This document shows, in pieces, positions 1-9,082 of a stretch of 64,000 bases of DNA. The position numbers and the translations under genes are program-made. Source of the stretch: a virus; the IMG/VR virus record IMGVR_UViG_3300007609_001041, positions 1 to 64,000 of that record; one strand, written 5' to 3'. Each line of letters starts with the position of its first letter. Position 1 is the stretch's first letter. The notes below the pieces were generated by a model. It had not been told where the DNA came from. It worked only from the letters and a program-made list of their open reading frames with translations, and did no database searches.

Positions 1-555
1 TTCTGCTTTCTCACTAAGAATGGTAATACCCAATAACTGTTCAATAATAGCACGTTGATCATTTTGACGCATACTTAAAAACGGTTCTGTATAGGTATTA
101 AGTGCAACAATGTGTTTAAACATATCATGCGTCATGCCTAACAATTCATTGATTTCTTCTTGAGTTTTACGACTGTCGCCCTGACTCTCATCGATCATTT
201 CTTGTTCTTGATCGTTAATAAAAAATTTCAATACATTAGGAGAACGACCTCGTTCAATCCTATAGTCTAATCCATCTTTTTCAAAATGTAATGTAACTAA
301 CATTCCTTTTGAATTAGTTTTGTTAATAAGATTGTTACGTTTAATATTAGTTAATGCTTGCCCGTACATAGCGTAACTGAGTGCATTAATAATTGTAGTC
401 TTACCAGTACCGTTGCGTGACCCGCTGTCATCGCCGCCTTGGTCTAAGTTTTCACCTAACACAAGAGTAAGTTGTTCTTTATTGAAATCTACAGCCTGAG
501 TCTGATTGCCCACGCTCATAAAATTCTTGACTGTTAAATCCTTAATACGTATCAT
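1..555 (-). CDS. gp46: Recombination endonuclease subunit gp46 (SbcC/Rad50-like), N-terminal part
   Basis: This is the N-terminal 185 residues of an SMC-like ATPase; the gene runs off the left edge. My reading of the minus strand starts MRIKDLTVKNF and has a Walker A-like P-loop RNGTGKTT at residues 46-53, followed by INALSYAMYG, as in T4 gp46 and SbcC. With gp47 it would form the Mre11/Rad50-type complex that resects DNA ends in phage recombination and recombination-dependent replication. Its ATG overlaps the gp47 stop codon (ATGA, 555-552), so the two are translationally coupled. The coiled coil and Walker B lie outside the window. Confidence 0.9.
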   Translation of the reverse strand, partial: MIRIKDLTVKNFMSVGNQTQAVDFNKEQLTLVLGENLDQGGDDSGSRNGTGKTTIINALSYAMYGQALTNIKRNNLINKTNSKGMLVTLHFEKDGLDYRIERGRSPNVLKFFINDQEQEMIDESQGDSRKTQEEINELLGMTHDMFKHIVALNTYTEPFLSMRQNDQRAIIEQLLGITILSEKAE

Positions 556-1562
556 AGTTCGTTATAAATGTCCAATAGCATTTTTTTGTTAAAATTATCC
601 GAGTCAATTGCTGAAATTTCCTTAGACACAATTTGATCTACACTTTCAAATTGTTGAATATCAATGTCAGTAGAAATTTCTTCAATTTGTTTTTGAGGAA
701 TAAGTGTAATTTCTCTACAATTATGTTGATTAATAAACGTTTCTTTAATAAATTGTGCTTCTTCGTAACTAATTGGTAAATCTAAAGTAACTCGAAGATA
801 CATTTTTGACTTAATAATTGTATCTGCTTGATCAATTAACTCACTTAGCTTAACAGTTCGATACTTAGGGCAATCTGGCCAATTAATAAATTGGGGTTCC
901 TTGTTGTTTTCACGATCAAGAATCATCATCCCACGCTCGTCATCCCACGCATCAGCATAGTTGTGCGGAAACGCATTGCCAATATAGTGAATCGCACCTT
1001 GTACTTGACGTTTGTGGAAGTGTCCTGAGAACACATACTCTTGATGCTTAAAATGCTCTGGCTTTAGATCACCGTGATCGGGCATCTTAACCAATGCGTT
1101 CATATAAAAGCTAGGAAGTTCAAAGTGGCCAAACATATATTTGGCTTTGATCTTTTCAATTTTTTTCCATTCGTCGCCTACTAGCCAAGGAACCAAACAA
1201 ACATCTTCTACTTCTGTAATCTCGTTTACAACAGTTACACCTGGAATGTGTTTCCCAAACTCAACTGAATGGATATCTCGTTTGTCTTTGTAGTACAAAT
1301 CGTGGTTGCCAGGAAAGTAAAAAAATTGTTCAAATGATTGTCCTAACTTTTCTAAACTACGTAGAGTTGCATCCATAGTTGTAATGTTTAGACTGTTACG
1401 ATTATGATGCCAGTCCCCGCAGAAAATGCCAGTTTCACACCCGGCAGCTTGTGCTTGCTCTATGTACCAATCTACAAATTCTTCACAATCTTGATTGTGG
1501 ATTTTTGAATTACTTTTTAATCCAAAATGTATGTCTGTAAAGACAGCAGCTTTTTTAAACAA
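552..1562 (-). CDS. gp47: Recombination endonuclease subunit gp47 (SbcD/Mre11-like)
   Basis: 336-residue calcineurin-type metallophosphoesterase, close to T4 gp47 in size. The metal-site motifs appear in order: FTDIHFG (D10, H12), CGDWHHN, PGNHD and SGHFHKRQ near residue 180. It is the nuclease subunit paired with gp46. The start is TTG at 1562-1560. I accept it because AAGAGGA at 1576-1570 gives a 7-base spacing and a sigma70-like promoter lies just upstream (1614-1586). It is followed directly by gp46 with a 4-base ATGA overlap. Confidence 0.93.
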   Translation of the reverse strand: MFKKAAVFTDIHFGLKSNSKIHNQDCEEFVDWYIEQAQAAGCETGIFCGDWHHNRNSLNITTMDATLRSLEKLGQSFEQFFYFPGNHDLYYKDKRDIHSVEFGKHIPGVTVVNEITEVEDVCLVPWLVGDEWKKIEKIKAKYMFGHFELPSFYMNALVKMPDHGDLKPEHFKHQEYVFSGHFHKRQVQGAIHYIGNAFPHNYADAWDDERGMMILDRENNKEPQFINWPDCPKYRTVKLSELIDQADTIIKSKMYLRVTLDLPISYEEAQFIKETFINQHNCREITLIPQKQIEEISTDIDIQQFESVDQIVSKEISAIDSDNFNKKMLLDIYNEL

Positions 1563-1585
1563 GTATTAATCCTCTTTTCTCATTT

Positions 1586-1614
1586 AGTATAACTAGTTTT
1601 TGTGTGTAAGTCAA
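1586..1614 (-). promoter_or_regulatory. Sigma70-like promoter for gp47-gp46
   Basis: Read on the minus strand: -35 TTGACT (1614-1609), a 17-base spacer, then -10 TATACT (1591-1586). Transcription would start near 1579, just before the AAGAGGA ribosome site of gp47. The -35 overlaps the last codons of gp55, so the recombination genes can be expressed separately from gp55. Each hexamer differs from consensus at one base. Host polymerase would use this without phage factors, which fits early or middle expression. Confidence 0.7.
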
Positions 1615-2450
1615 GAATTTTTTTTGGTCTGTTGATCGTTACGCTCAACTTCTCTTTCCCACTGACCCTGTTGTTGTCTAGTAAAGCTAGGTGTTAAGTC
1701 GTTCATTTCAAGAATATCGTCTCGAATGTTTTGATTACGTTTTTCAATGTTAATGACACGTACAAAACTATTTGTAACTGCGGCTGTATAGTATGCAAAC
1801 GGATTTTGTGACTTAGATTCGTCAAACTGTAAGCCAATTTGTGCTAATTGTAGTATAGCTTGTCCACGCATTTCATCATTGTAAGTGTAACCACGTACAT
1901 TGCCTCTAGTAGCATATCGATCGCATAACTTCATCCACATTGTAGCAAGTTTGTCGGTTGACTTTCCGTGATTCAAACTAAAGTAACCGTTCGACATACC
2001 ACCCTTCCAGTGACTTTTTCCTACACACTCTAGCTCGTCACTTTCAGTGTTAAATTTATAGTGTTGAAACGGAGGAAAATTTAATTTTACTCTCGTATCA
2101 GCAACAGTCTTAGGATTTTTCTTGCGTCCTGGCTCTTCTGGAATGTGATCAAACGTCATAATTCGAAAGATAAGTTCGTCTTTCGAAATCTTTTTGTAAT
2201 CAACTTCGTACTCGGCAAGTTTTACTTTCAGACCTTCGGCTTTTGCAGCTTCAAACCGTTGTTGTTGTAGCCTTTTAGCTTTGTTACGTTTTGCTTCTGC
2301 AATAGTTCTAACGTTAATTTTTTCAACATCTGGTAAAATAATATCGTACTGATGATACTCTTTATCGATATAACTACAAAACGTATTTTTTGATCTGTGT
2401 ATTTCTTTTAATATATCTTTATTATTAAGATAGTTAACTCTTTTAGTCAT
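1611..2450 (-). CDS. gp55: Late-transcription sigma factor gp55
   Basis: 279 residues. The N-terminus (VNYLNNKDILKEIHRSK) and the stretch near residues 190-240 (EMRGQAILQLAQIGLQFDES, NPFAYYTAAVTNSFVR) match the equivalent parts of T4 gp55, a divergent sigma70-family factor that directs host RNA polymerase to TATAAATA-type late promoters. The protein is about 90 residues longer than the T4 one, mostly through extra sequence at residues 45-165. The polar C-terminus (QQTKKNS) does not look like the hydrophobic sliding-clamp-binding tail of T4 gp55. The ATG at 2450 has TGGAG five bases upstream and a consensus sigma70 promoter behind it. ATAAATA sites elsewhere in the window are its expected targets. 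Confidence 0.88.
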   Translation of the reverse strand: MTKRVNYLNNKDILKEIHRSKNTFCSYIDKEYHQYDIILPDVEKINVRTIAEAKRNKAKRLQQQRFEAAKAEGLKVKLAEYEVDYKKISKDELIFRIMTFDHIPEEPGRKKNPKTVADTRVKLNFPPFQHYKFNTESDELECVGKSHWKGGMSNGYFSLNHGKSTDKLATMWMKLCDRYATRGNVRGYTYNDEMRGQAILQLAQIGLQFDESKSQNPFAYYTAAVTNSFVRVINIEKRNQNIRDDILEMNDLTPSFTRQQQGQWEREVERNDQQTKKNS

Positions 2451-2472
2451 GATTTCTCCAGGTTATATCCAT

Positions 2473-2501
2473 ATTATAAACTATGCACATAACTTTGTCA
2501 A
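2473..2501 (-). promoter_or_regulatory. Consensus sigma70 promoter for gp55
   Basis: On the minus strand, -35 TTGACA (2501-2496) and -10 TATAAT (2478-2473) are both exact consensus hexamers separated by exactly 17 bases. Predicted start near 2466, giving a 16-base leader to the gp55 ATG at 2450. Its upstream edge abuts the plus-strand late promoter at 2502, so early and late divergent transcription meet here. Confidence 0.85.
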
Positions 2502-2508
2502 CTAAATA
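2502..2508 (+). promoter_or_regulatory. T4-type late promoter for the baseplate operon
   Basis: CTAAATA at 2502-2508 followed by ATGTATAGGAG. The form CTAAATA is a variant of the ATAAATA late element, and the trailing GTATAG is shared with the sites at 9545 and 28071. It lies 22 bases before the ATG at 2531, with AGGAG (2515-2519) as ribosome site. Confidence 0.65.
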
Positions 2509-2530
2509 ATGTATAGGAGACAACATAGCT

Positions 2531-3418
2531 ATGGCAAAAAATTGGAACAATGGTCGCATTGTAGCAGACAAAGTTGTACGAGCAACAGGTGCAGCTGGAC
2601 AAAGTATAGCCGCAGGCGGCATTCCTGATATAGCGTCCAACATTCCAAAAAATGTAAAAGACATTGGACAGAAAGTGTTCAGTGGAATAGAAGGAGCATC
2701 TGGAAATTTTATGAGCGCACTTCGCGGAAAAAATTTACCAGGGCAAATAACTTCCGGTCCAACAGCAACAGCTTCTTTTTCTTCAGCAAATGTAGAAGAA
2801 AAAGACTGGCGTGTTTCGTTAAGTTTGCCAGCGGGTGTTGTTGCATATAATGAATCTGAACTTTTAGAACCTCTTAAGAGTACAGGCAATCGAATGGTTT
2901 TCCCCTTCACTCCAACAATCATTATTCAGCATAGTGCAAATTATAATTCTTCTGCACCGATACATAATAATTATCCTTTTTTCTCTTATCAAAACTCACA
3001 AGTGAACGAATTAGTTATTACAGGACAATTTTTTGTACAAAACTCGTTAGAAGCAAAATATTGGACATCGTGCTTACATTATTTAAGATCAGTAACTAAA
3101 ATGGATTTTGGCGAAGGCAGTAATCCAGGTGCTCCGCCGCCTATTGTAAAACTAAATGGTTACGGAGACTATGTGTTTAATAATGTTCCTGTAATAATTA
3201 CAACATTTACTGTAGATATGCCTAACGAAGTAGATTATATTGCAACCGGAATAAATTCAGAAACTGGTAATCCTGCAGACAGTAGAAACATAAGCTGGGC
3301 TCCTGCAGAATCGCAATTTAGTGTTAGCGTCCAGCCAATTTATAGCAGAAGTAAACAAACAGTATTCAACTACGATAACTTTATTAAAGGCAATGATATC
3401 GGCCAAGGATATATTTAA
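2531..3418 (+). CDS. gp48: Baseplate tail-tube initiator/cap protein (gp48/gp54-like)
   Basis: 295 residues with a low-complexity Ala/Gly-rich N-terminus, then a tube-protein-like beta domain (WRVSLSLP near residue 93, PFTPTIIIQHSANYNS near 125, LVITGQFFVQNSLEAKYW near 158). This type of domain is found in T4 gp48/gp54 and related contractile-tail tube initiators, which sit on the hub and start tube polymerisation. It begins the rightward baseplate operon and its stop overlaps gp53 (TAATG). I am confident of a tube-like baseplate protein; the choice between gp48 and gp54 is inferred from position. Confidence 0.62.
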   Translation: MAKNWNNGRIVADKVVRATGAAGQSIAAGGIPDIASNIPKNVKDIGQKVFSGIEGASGNFMSALRGKNLPGQITSGPTATASFSSANVEEKDWRVSLSLPAGVVAYNESELLEPLKSTGNRMVFPFTPTIIIQHSANYNSSAPIHNNYPFFSYQNSQVNELVITGQFFVQNSLEAKYWTSCLHYLRSVTKMDFGEGSNPGAPPPIVKLNGYGDYVFNNVPVIITTFTVDMPNEVDYIATGINSETGNPADSRNISWAPAESQFSVSVQPIYSRSKQTVFNYDNFIKGNDIGQGYI

Positions 3419-3708
3419 TGGCAAACGGACCCTACGATAAAACTAAACTTGATAGTAATGGATCACTAGGATATTTTAGAATACGTCCAGTACCAGCATA
3501 CACTGATGACCCATTATATACTGTAGAACCTCAATACACCCATAGACCAGATCTTTTAGCATATGACCTATATGGCGATCAAAGTCTTTGGTGGGTATTT
3601 GCACAAAGAAATTTAAATGTAATTGAAGATCCAATATATGATTTAGTTCCAGGAAAACAAATTTATCTTCCCAATGCCGAACGAATCAAACAAGATTTAG
3701 GAGAATAA
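3418..3708 (+). CDS. gp53: Baseplate wedge protein gp53
   Basis: 96 residues. The core YTHRPDLLAYDLYGDQSLWW followed by ...PIYDLVPGKQIYLP is the typical gp53 pattern: a short LysM-like fold that binds at wedge junctions in the inner baseplate. T4 gp53 is about twice as long, whereas marine relatives commonly have this short form. The start overlaps the preceding stop by one base and the next gene begins two bases after its stop. Confidence 0.82.
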   Translation: MANGPYDKTKLDSNGSLGYFRIRPVPAYTDDPLYTVEPQYTHRPDLLAYDLYGDQSLWWVFAQRNLNVIEDPIYDLVPGKQIYLPNAERIKQDLGE

Positions 3709-3710
3709 CT

Positions 3711-6554
3711 GTGCCATATGTTTTTCCGTTAGGCACTGCATTAAAAAAAGATCCAGTAACTGGCAAGTTGTTAGGAGGAAAATATATACCTCCTAGTGAC
3801 GAGGATGAAACATCTGAAGTTGAAGGCGATCCTGAAGCTGCAAAAGCTGTATTAAATGGATTAGGACTGCCTTGGATGTCTACAATGATAGATCAAGCCC
3901 AAGCCGGACAAAATCCTTTAAGTTCTAATGTATCTATTCTTGCAGAAAACTCTGTTGTAGATACATTGTCTACAGCAACTATCGGATCTGCTTCGAACAT
4001 TATTACCTCTGACGACGCAGGACTTATAACAGAAAGAGAAACAACGGCACTACCACTAACTAACGAATTAGAAGATTTTGCATCTGTAAATTGTATTTTT
4101 GGACTAGGATGTTTAAGTCCAGAAGAATTAAATTTTCCCGACGAAACATATCGCAAGACAGGCATACGTTCAGGACAAATTGTATTACGATCAGGTCAAA
4201 CACCGCAAGGAAAACCAAGAACATTTGCTGAAAAAGAATATAACCTTGATGCAGGTTATTTTATTAACAATGTTGAAATACAGACAGTTATTGCACCAAA
4301 TCCTAAAAGCAGAGCAACTAATTTTCATCAAATATCTTTTGAAGTAACTGAACCTTATAGCATGGGACAGTTGTTACAAACTATGCAAATATGTTCTAAG
4401 AATGCCGGGTATTCAAACTATTTAGAGTCGCCGTGGCTATTACAACTAGATTTTGTAGGGCAACTACAGACAGCAACTGGTAATACTGAAATACCTAATA
4501 TGCTAACTAGCACTACAAAAAAACTTCCTTTAAAACTTGTTTCAGTAAATTTTAACGTAGACACTAATGGCAGTCACTATAGTTTTATTTGCAGCGCATT
4601 TAATGACGAAGCATTTTCAGATACAAATCAGTCACTACCAGTAGATATTACTCTTTCGGGTAGATCATTACAAGAAGCTGTACAGACTGGTTTTAATAGT
4701 TTGTCTAGTCACCTTAATACTCATTTGTTAAATCGAAAAAAAGAAACAAAAGAAAAGGTAGAAGTAGATGAATATATTTTTGCATTTCCGTCTGATACTT
4801 CTAGCGTAGGATTGCAGAGAGCTTTTAAAACAGCAAGTATAGAAAACACAGCAACCAGTGGTGATTTACAATTTAAAGAATTTGACGATTCTGCTATCGA
4901 ATATGCATTCAAGAGTAGAGGCGGCTTTGATGATTATGTACAAGACAATAGTGATTTTGGCGCAAGGGTTATCGAACAAAAAAGAGATTATGTTGAAAAT
5001 AGATTAGGGTATTCTGTAAAAAGGGGAAAACTTAGTGAAAGTATTAAAAAAGCAATTGCTTCTCCAACAGTAACACCTAACAAAATTGGTAGTTCTAAAA
5101 TACTTCCGAACGATCCCCTTTCTCCAGGTAATTTAAATTTTGGATTAAGTCAATTTTCTTGGAATCCTGACAACGGACTATTAGAAAGAGGCGGAACTGT
5201 TATTAATCCAGAAGTAAGAACAATTACATTTAAGGCTGGTACTAAAATACAAAAAATCTTAGAAGAACTTGTTCTTTTGAGCGATTTTGGAAAAAAATTA
5301 ACTAAAAACGGAGTTCCAGATAAAAACGGATTCGTTGATTGGTTTAGAATTGAATCAAGCGTTTATCTTATTAATGATAAAAAAGCAGAAGCAGTAATGG
5401 GTAGACTTCCTAGGATTTATTTGTACAAAGTAGTTCCGTATAAAGTACATAAAAGTCAGTTTATGATGCCAAATGATCCGCCACCGGGCTATGATAATTT
5501 AGTATCACAGGCAGTCAAAGAATACAATTATATGTACACTGGCAAAAATACAGATATCATTAACTTTGATATTAAATTTGATAATGCATTTTATGCTGCT
5601 GTTTCTACAGATAGAGGAAATCGTTCTGGAAATAACGATCCTTCCGAACAAGGAAATACAGATGTAGAGGAAGGTGTTGAAGTAACGGGCAATGCAGCAG
5701 GTTATCAAGGTGATGGATTAACATCTGCTAATGTTAATAGAAGCATTGGCACTGAAACAGCTGCTGCTATGCAAGAAGACAGCGAACTACAAATTGCCAG
5801 ACAGTTTAACGAAGCAATTGTAAATTCAGACGGAGATTTAGTTAGCATTGAAATGGAAATTTTAGGCGATCCGTATTACATTGCTGATAGTGGAGTAGGT
5901 AACTATAATGCAGAAGCTACAAATTATACTAATCTTAATATCGATGGAACAATAAATCACCAATCAAGTGAAGTTGATATTTTAATTAATTTCAGAACAC
6001 CTGTTGACATTGATCCCGAAACTGGTGCATATTTAATGGACGGACCAGGAATAGGTGTAAAAGATTTTAGTGGACTATATAAAGTTAATACAGTAATTAA
6101 TCAGTTTAGAGATAATCTTTTTACTCAAACTTTGCAATGTGTTAGAAGAAGAAATTACCAGTTGAAAGACGCAGAAGCAGAAGTGCAAGATGCACTATAC
6201 GAGCAAAAACGTAGATACGAAAAACGAGTTGAAGAAGCTAGGGAAACTGGCGATCAAGACCAAATTGATTTTGCAATTGCAGACAAAAATGCTGATGGTA
6301 AACTACAAGTTTGGGAGACTCAACAAAATCCTAATGCTACTGATTTAGCCACTGGAAAAAGAGGTAAGTCGGTGCAACCTACTACAGAAGAATCTGAAAC
6401 TAATGCACCTGCTGGCAACACAACCCCTGTGCCTACAGAACAAACTACAACTCCTGCTACTACAACTCCGCCACCGTCGAGAACAGGCGGTACCGGGTCC
6501 GGAAATAACGATCCATACTATAATTACGGAGTAAGAAGAAGAAATGACCAATAA
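3711..6554 (+). CDS. Large baseplate hub protein (gp27/gpD-like)
   Basis: 947 residues from a GTG start at 3711, two bases after the gp53 stop. Residues 150-340 (VEIQTVIAPNPKSRATNFHQ, SPWLLQLDFVGQLQ) and 500-620 (EELVLLSDFGKKL, DWFRIESSVYLI, RIYLYKVVPY) resemble hub folds of the gp27/late-control-D type that form the ring above the spike. Its position directly before gp5 supports a hub role. A 12-residue EF-hand-like loop DKNADGKLQVWE is at residues 858-869. The last 70 residues are a Thr/Pro/Gly-rich tail. It is far longer than T4 gp27 (391), so it may combine several hub functions. Confidence 0.6.
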   Translation: MPYVFPLGTALKKDPVTGKLLGGKYIPPSDEDETSEVEGDPEAAKAVLNGLGLPWMSTMIDQAQAGQNPLSSNVSILAENSVVDTLSTATIGSASNIITSDDAGLITERETTALPLTNELEDFASVNCIFGLGCLSPEELNFPDETYRKTGIRSGQIVLRSGQTPQGKPRTFAEKEYNLDAGYFINNVEIQTVIAPNPKSRATNFHQISFEVTEPYSMGQLLQTMQICSKNAGYSNYLESPWLLQLDFVGQLQTATGNTEIPNMLTSTTKKLPLKLVSVNFNVDTNGSHYSFICSAFNDEAFSDTNQSLPVDITLSGRSLQEAVQTGFNSLSSHLNTHLLNRKKETKEKVEVDEYIFAFPSDTSSVGLQRAFKTASIENTATSGDLQFKEFDDSAIEYAFKSRGGFDDYVQDNSDFGARVIEQKRDYVENRLGYSVKRGKLSESIKKAIASPTVTPNKIGSSKILPNDPLSPGNLNFGLSQFSWNPDNGLLERGGTVINPEVRTITFKAGTKIQKILEELVLLSDFGKKLTKNGVPDKNGFVDWFRIESSVYLINDKKAEAVMGRLPRIYLYKVVPYKVHKSQFMMPNDPPPGYDNLVSQAVKEYNYMYTGKNTDIINFDIKFDNAFYAAVSTDRGNRSGNNDPSEQGNTDVEEGVEVTGNAAGYQGDGLTSANVNRSIGTETAAAMQEDSELQIARQFNEAIVNSDGDLVSIEMEILGDPYYIADSGVGNYNAEATNYTNLNIDGTINHQSSEVDILINFRTPVDIDPETGAYLMDGPGIGVKDFSGLYKVNTVINQFRDNLFTQTLQCVRRRNYQLKDAEAEVQDALYEQKRRYEKRVEEARETGDQDQIDFAIADKNADGKLQVWETQQNPNATDLATGKRGKSVQPTTEESETNAPAGNTTPVPTEQTTTPATTTPPPSRTGGTGSGNNDPYYNYGVRRRNDQ

Positions 6555-9039
6555 TAGCAAAGACAAAAGATCTAGCGGTGCTGCCGCTATTCCAATGCCA
6601 CCGGGCCCTTATATTGCCAAGGTTGTAAGTCATCTTGATCCAAGACGTACTGGTGCGTTGAAAGTAGAGCTTTTAAAAAATGCTACAGCCGGCAATGATG
6701 CAGGTTTTGAACCAGGACAACTCTTTACAGTAAGATACTGTATGCCGTTTTATGGAGTTACTGATGTTTCAAGCAACAGAGCTGATAATCAATATAGTAG
6801 TACTCAACAGAGTTATGGATTTTGGGCCGTGCCGCCTGACCCGGGCACAAAAGTACTTGTAATATTTGCAGAAAATCAATCAAATCAAGGATTTTGGATT
6901 GGATGCATACCAGACGAATATATGAATCATATGGTGCCAGGAGGATATGCGGCAGCTAAAAGTAACCGAGTTATCCAAGAAGGTTTAATTGAAGATTATA
7001 AAAACAAACCTTTACCTACTGGAGAATATAATAAAGCATCTAATACTAATAAAGGAAATGACCCTGATAAGTTTTTAAAACCTCACAATCCTTTAATGGT
7101 GCAAACATTGGCTTCACAAGGGTTATTAGACGACACTATTAGAGGGCTTACTAGTAGTAGTGCTAGAAGAGATATACCTAATACAGTATATGGATGGAAC
7201 ACACCAGGTCCGTTGGATAAAAGAGACGGAGCACCTAAGGGAAAATACGGAACAAAAAATGATCAAGTTGATTATTTTAGAAGTAGACTAGGCGGATCGT
7301 CATTTGTAATGGACGACGGAGATCCGACTATACTTAGGTCAGGACTAGCTTCAGATCAAGGACCGGTATACTACGATATAAGCAAAGTTCCTAGTGCTAC
7401 AAATAGTTCAAATCCGACTCTATTGTTTAATGAACATGTTAGACTTAGGACAAGAACTGGTCATCAAATACTTTTACATAATACAGAAGATTTAATTTAT
7501 ATCGGAAATGCTAGAGGTAGTACTTGGGTAGAATTAACTTCAAACGGTAAAATAGACATCTATGCAGATGATAGTATTAGTATTAGAAGTGGCAACGATA
7601 TTAATTTACATGCCGACAGAGATTTCAATTGGAGTGCCGGCAGAGATGTTAATATCAACGGCGGACGAGATATAAAAGTTACCGCATCTAATAACATGGA
7701 CACTAAAGTAGGTGTTGATGCAAAACTAGATGTTGGAACCAACTATGATCAGTTTGTTGGTGCGAATCAACAAGTGTTTGTAGGTGCCGAAGGACATTTG
7801 AATGTTGCTGGAGCACATAGCATTACTAGCCAAACAACGTTAGATATACTAACAGGCGGCTCTAGGAAAGATAAACAAGCAACACTTGATGTCTCTACTA
7901 CAGGCGCAAATAAATTTACAGCTGGCAACAACACTGAAATTTTGAGCGGTGGCGAACATAGAGAAACAGCACCTAATATACATATGAACACAAGCGGCAA
8001 CGCTGCATCAAATGCAGAGGAAGCAGAGTCTGCTAGTATAGCAGAAGTTGCATTACCTGCACTATTTCCTCGACGAGTACCTAAAAGAGAACCTTGGCTA
8101 GAACATGAAAATTTAAATCCCTTGGCGCATACTCCGTCAGAAACACAAGCAATTACAAGTCCACCAGAGGCTGTAAGAATTGTTAATACAGTTATTAATA
8201 GTTCTAGTGATCAAGGCCAATATACTGGATTATCTGGACCTGTACAAGCCAATACATCTGGACCACAAACAGTTGTTCCAGGTGCAACAGGCCCTTCCGA
8301 CGGAAATCAACCTGCGGCTCCTGTTCCTGTTAATGATATGCAAAGATTTTTCTTAAATGAACTCATTGTTAAATTGGGATTAGATCCGTCAACTTGTTTG
8401 AATAGTGCTACAGCGTCACCTACTCCAGGTAACGCAGAAGCATTAGCAATGGCAATGGCACAACCTCAAGCAGAATGCGGATTTAAACCACGTAGTGAAA
8501 ATATGAATTATTCTGCATCTAGACTGAGGGCTGTTTATCCTAGCAGAGTAAAATCAGATGCGTTCGCTCAGCAATTGGTAGCAGCAGGACCTGCTGCTAT
8601 CGGTAATACTTTATACGGAAATAGATACGGTAATGCTCAAGACGAAGGTTACAAATATAGAGGTAGAGGATTAATTCAATTAACATTTAAATCTAATTAC
8701 GAAACATACGGAAAATTAGCAGGAGTTGATGTTGTTAATAATCCTGAAATGGCTAACGATCCTGAAGTAGCTACAAAACTAGCTGTAGCTTATATTAATA
8801 GTAAAAGTGTCACTTGGTCAAGTCCTAGTTTTTCAAGTTTAGGAGAAGAATTTCGCAAAGCTGTAGGTTATGCTAATCAAGGTGGCAAAGAAACATCTCG
8901 CAGAATAGGTATTGCTCGAGGATTCTATCAAAAAATTATTAATGGTGAATTAACACCATTATCGTCTTTAACTAAAACAGAATATCCAGGTACAGGTCAA
9001 ACAACAATTATCGAAGAACCTCCAACAGGTCCGTTTTAG
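6544..9039 (+). CDS. gp5: Tail spike/lysozyme gp5 with C-terminal GH19-like hydrolase
   Basis: 831 residues overlapping the hub gene by 11 bases. Residues 15-150 form the gp5/VgrG OB-fold (PGPYIAKVVSHLDPRRTG, GFWAVPPDPGTKVLVIF). Residues 330-480 have the regular short beta-strand repeats of the spike beta-helix (KIDIYADDSISIRSGNDINL). Residues 600-805 resemble a glycoside hydrolase family 19 peptidoglycan lysozyme: QAECGFKPRSENMNYSASRL with likely catalytic E644, then YRGRGLIQLTFKSNYETYG. The protein would puncture the outer membrane and cut the cell wall during injection. T4 gp5 instead has a GH24 lysozyme between OB-fold and helix, so enzyme type and domain order differ. Confidence 0.88.
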   Translation: MTNNSKDKRSSGAAAIPMPPGPYIAKVVSHLDPRRTGALKVELLKNATAGNDAGFEPGQLFTVRYCMPFYGVTDVSSNRADNQYSSTQQSYGFWAVPPDPGTKVLVIFAENQSNQGFWIGCIPDEYMNHMVPGGYAAAKSNRVIQEGLIEDYKNKPLPTGEYNKASNTNKGNDPDKFLKPHNPLMVQTLASQGLLDDTIRGLTSSSARRDIPNTVYGWNTPGPLDKRDGAPKGKYGTKNDQVDYFRSRLGGSSFVMDDGDPTILRSGLASDQGPVYYDISKVPSATNSSNPTLLFNEHVRLRTRTGHQILLHNTEDLIYIGNARGSTWVELTSNGKIDIYADDSISIRSGNDINLHADRDFNWSAGRDVNINGGRDIKVTASNNMDTKVGVDAKLDVGTNYDQFVGANQQVFVGAEGHLNVAGAHSITSQTTLDILTGGSRKDKQATLDVSTTGANKFTAGNNTEILSGGEHRETAPNIHMNTSGNAASNAEEAESASIAEVALPALFPRRVPKREPWLEHENLNPLAHTPSETQAITSPPEAVRIVNTVINSSSDQGQYTGLSGPVQANTSGPQTVVPGATGPSDGNQPAAPVPVNDMQRFFLNELIVKLGLDPSTCLNSATASPTPGNAEALAMAMAQPQAECGFKPRSENMNYSASRLRAVYPSRVKSDAFAQQLVAAGPAAIGNTLYGNRYGNAQDEGYKYRGRGLIQLTFKSNYETYGKLAGVDVVNNPEMANDPEVATKLAVAYINSKSVTWSSPSFSSLGEEFRKAVGYANQGGKETSRRIGIARGFYQKIINGELTPLSSLTKTEYPGTGQTTIIEEPPTGPF

Positions 9040-9070
9040 TATTAAAGTTTTTGCAGGCAGATAACATAAG

Positions 9071-9077
9071 ATAAATA
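9071..9077 (+). promoter_or_regulatory. T4-type late promoter before gp25
   Basis: ATAAATA at 9071-9077 in AAGATAAATATTAGTATG. The gp25 ATG is at 9083, five bases after the motif, so a transcript from this site would start at or next to the start codon and have almost no leader. It is either a promoter for a leaderless message or a chance match. Confidence 0.45.
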
Positions 9078-9082
9078 TTAGT

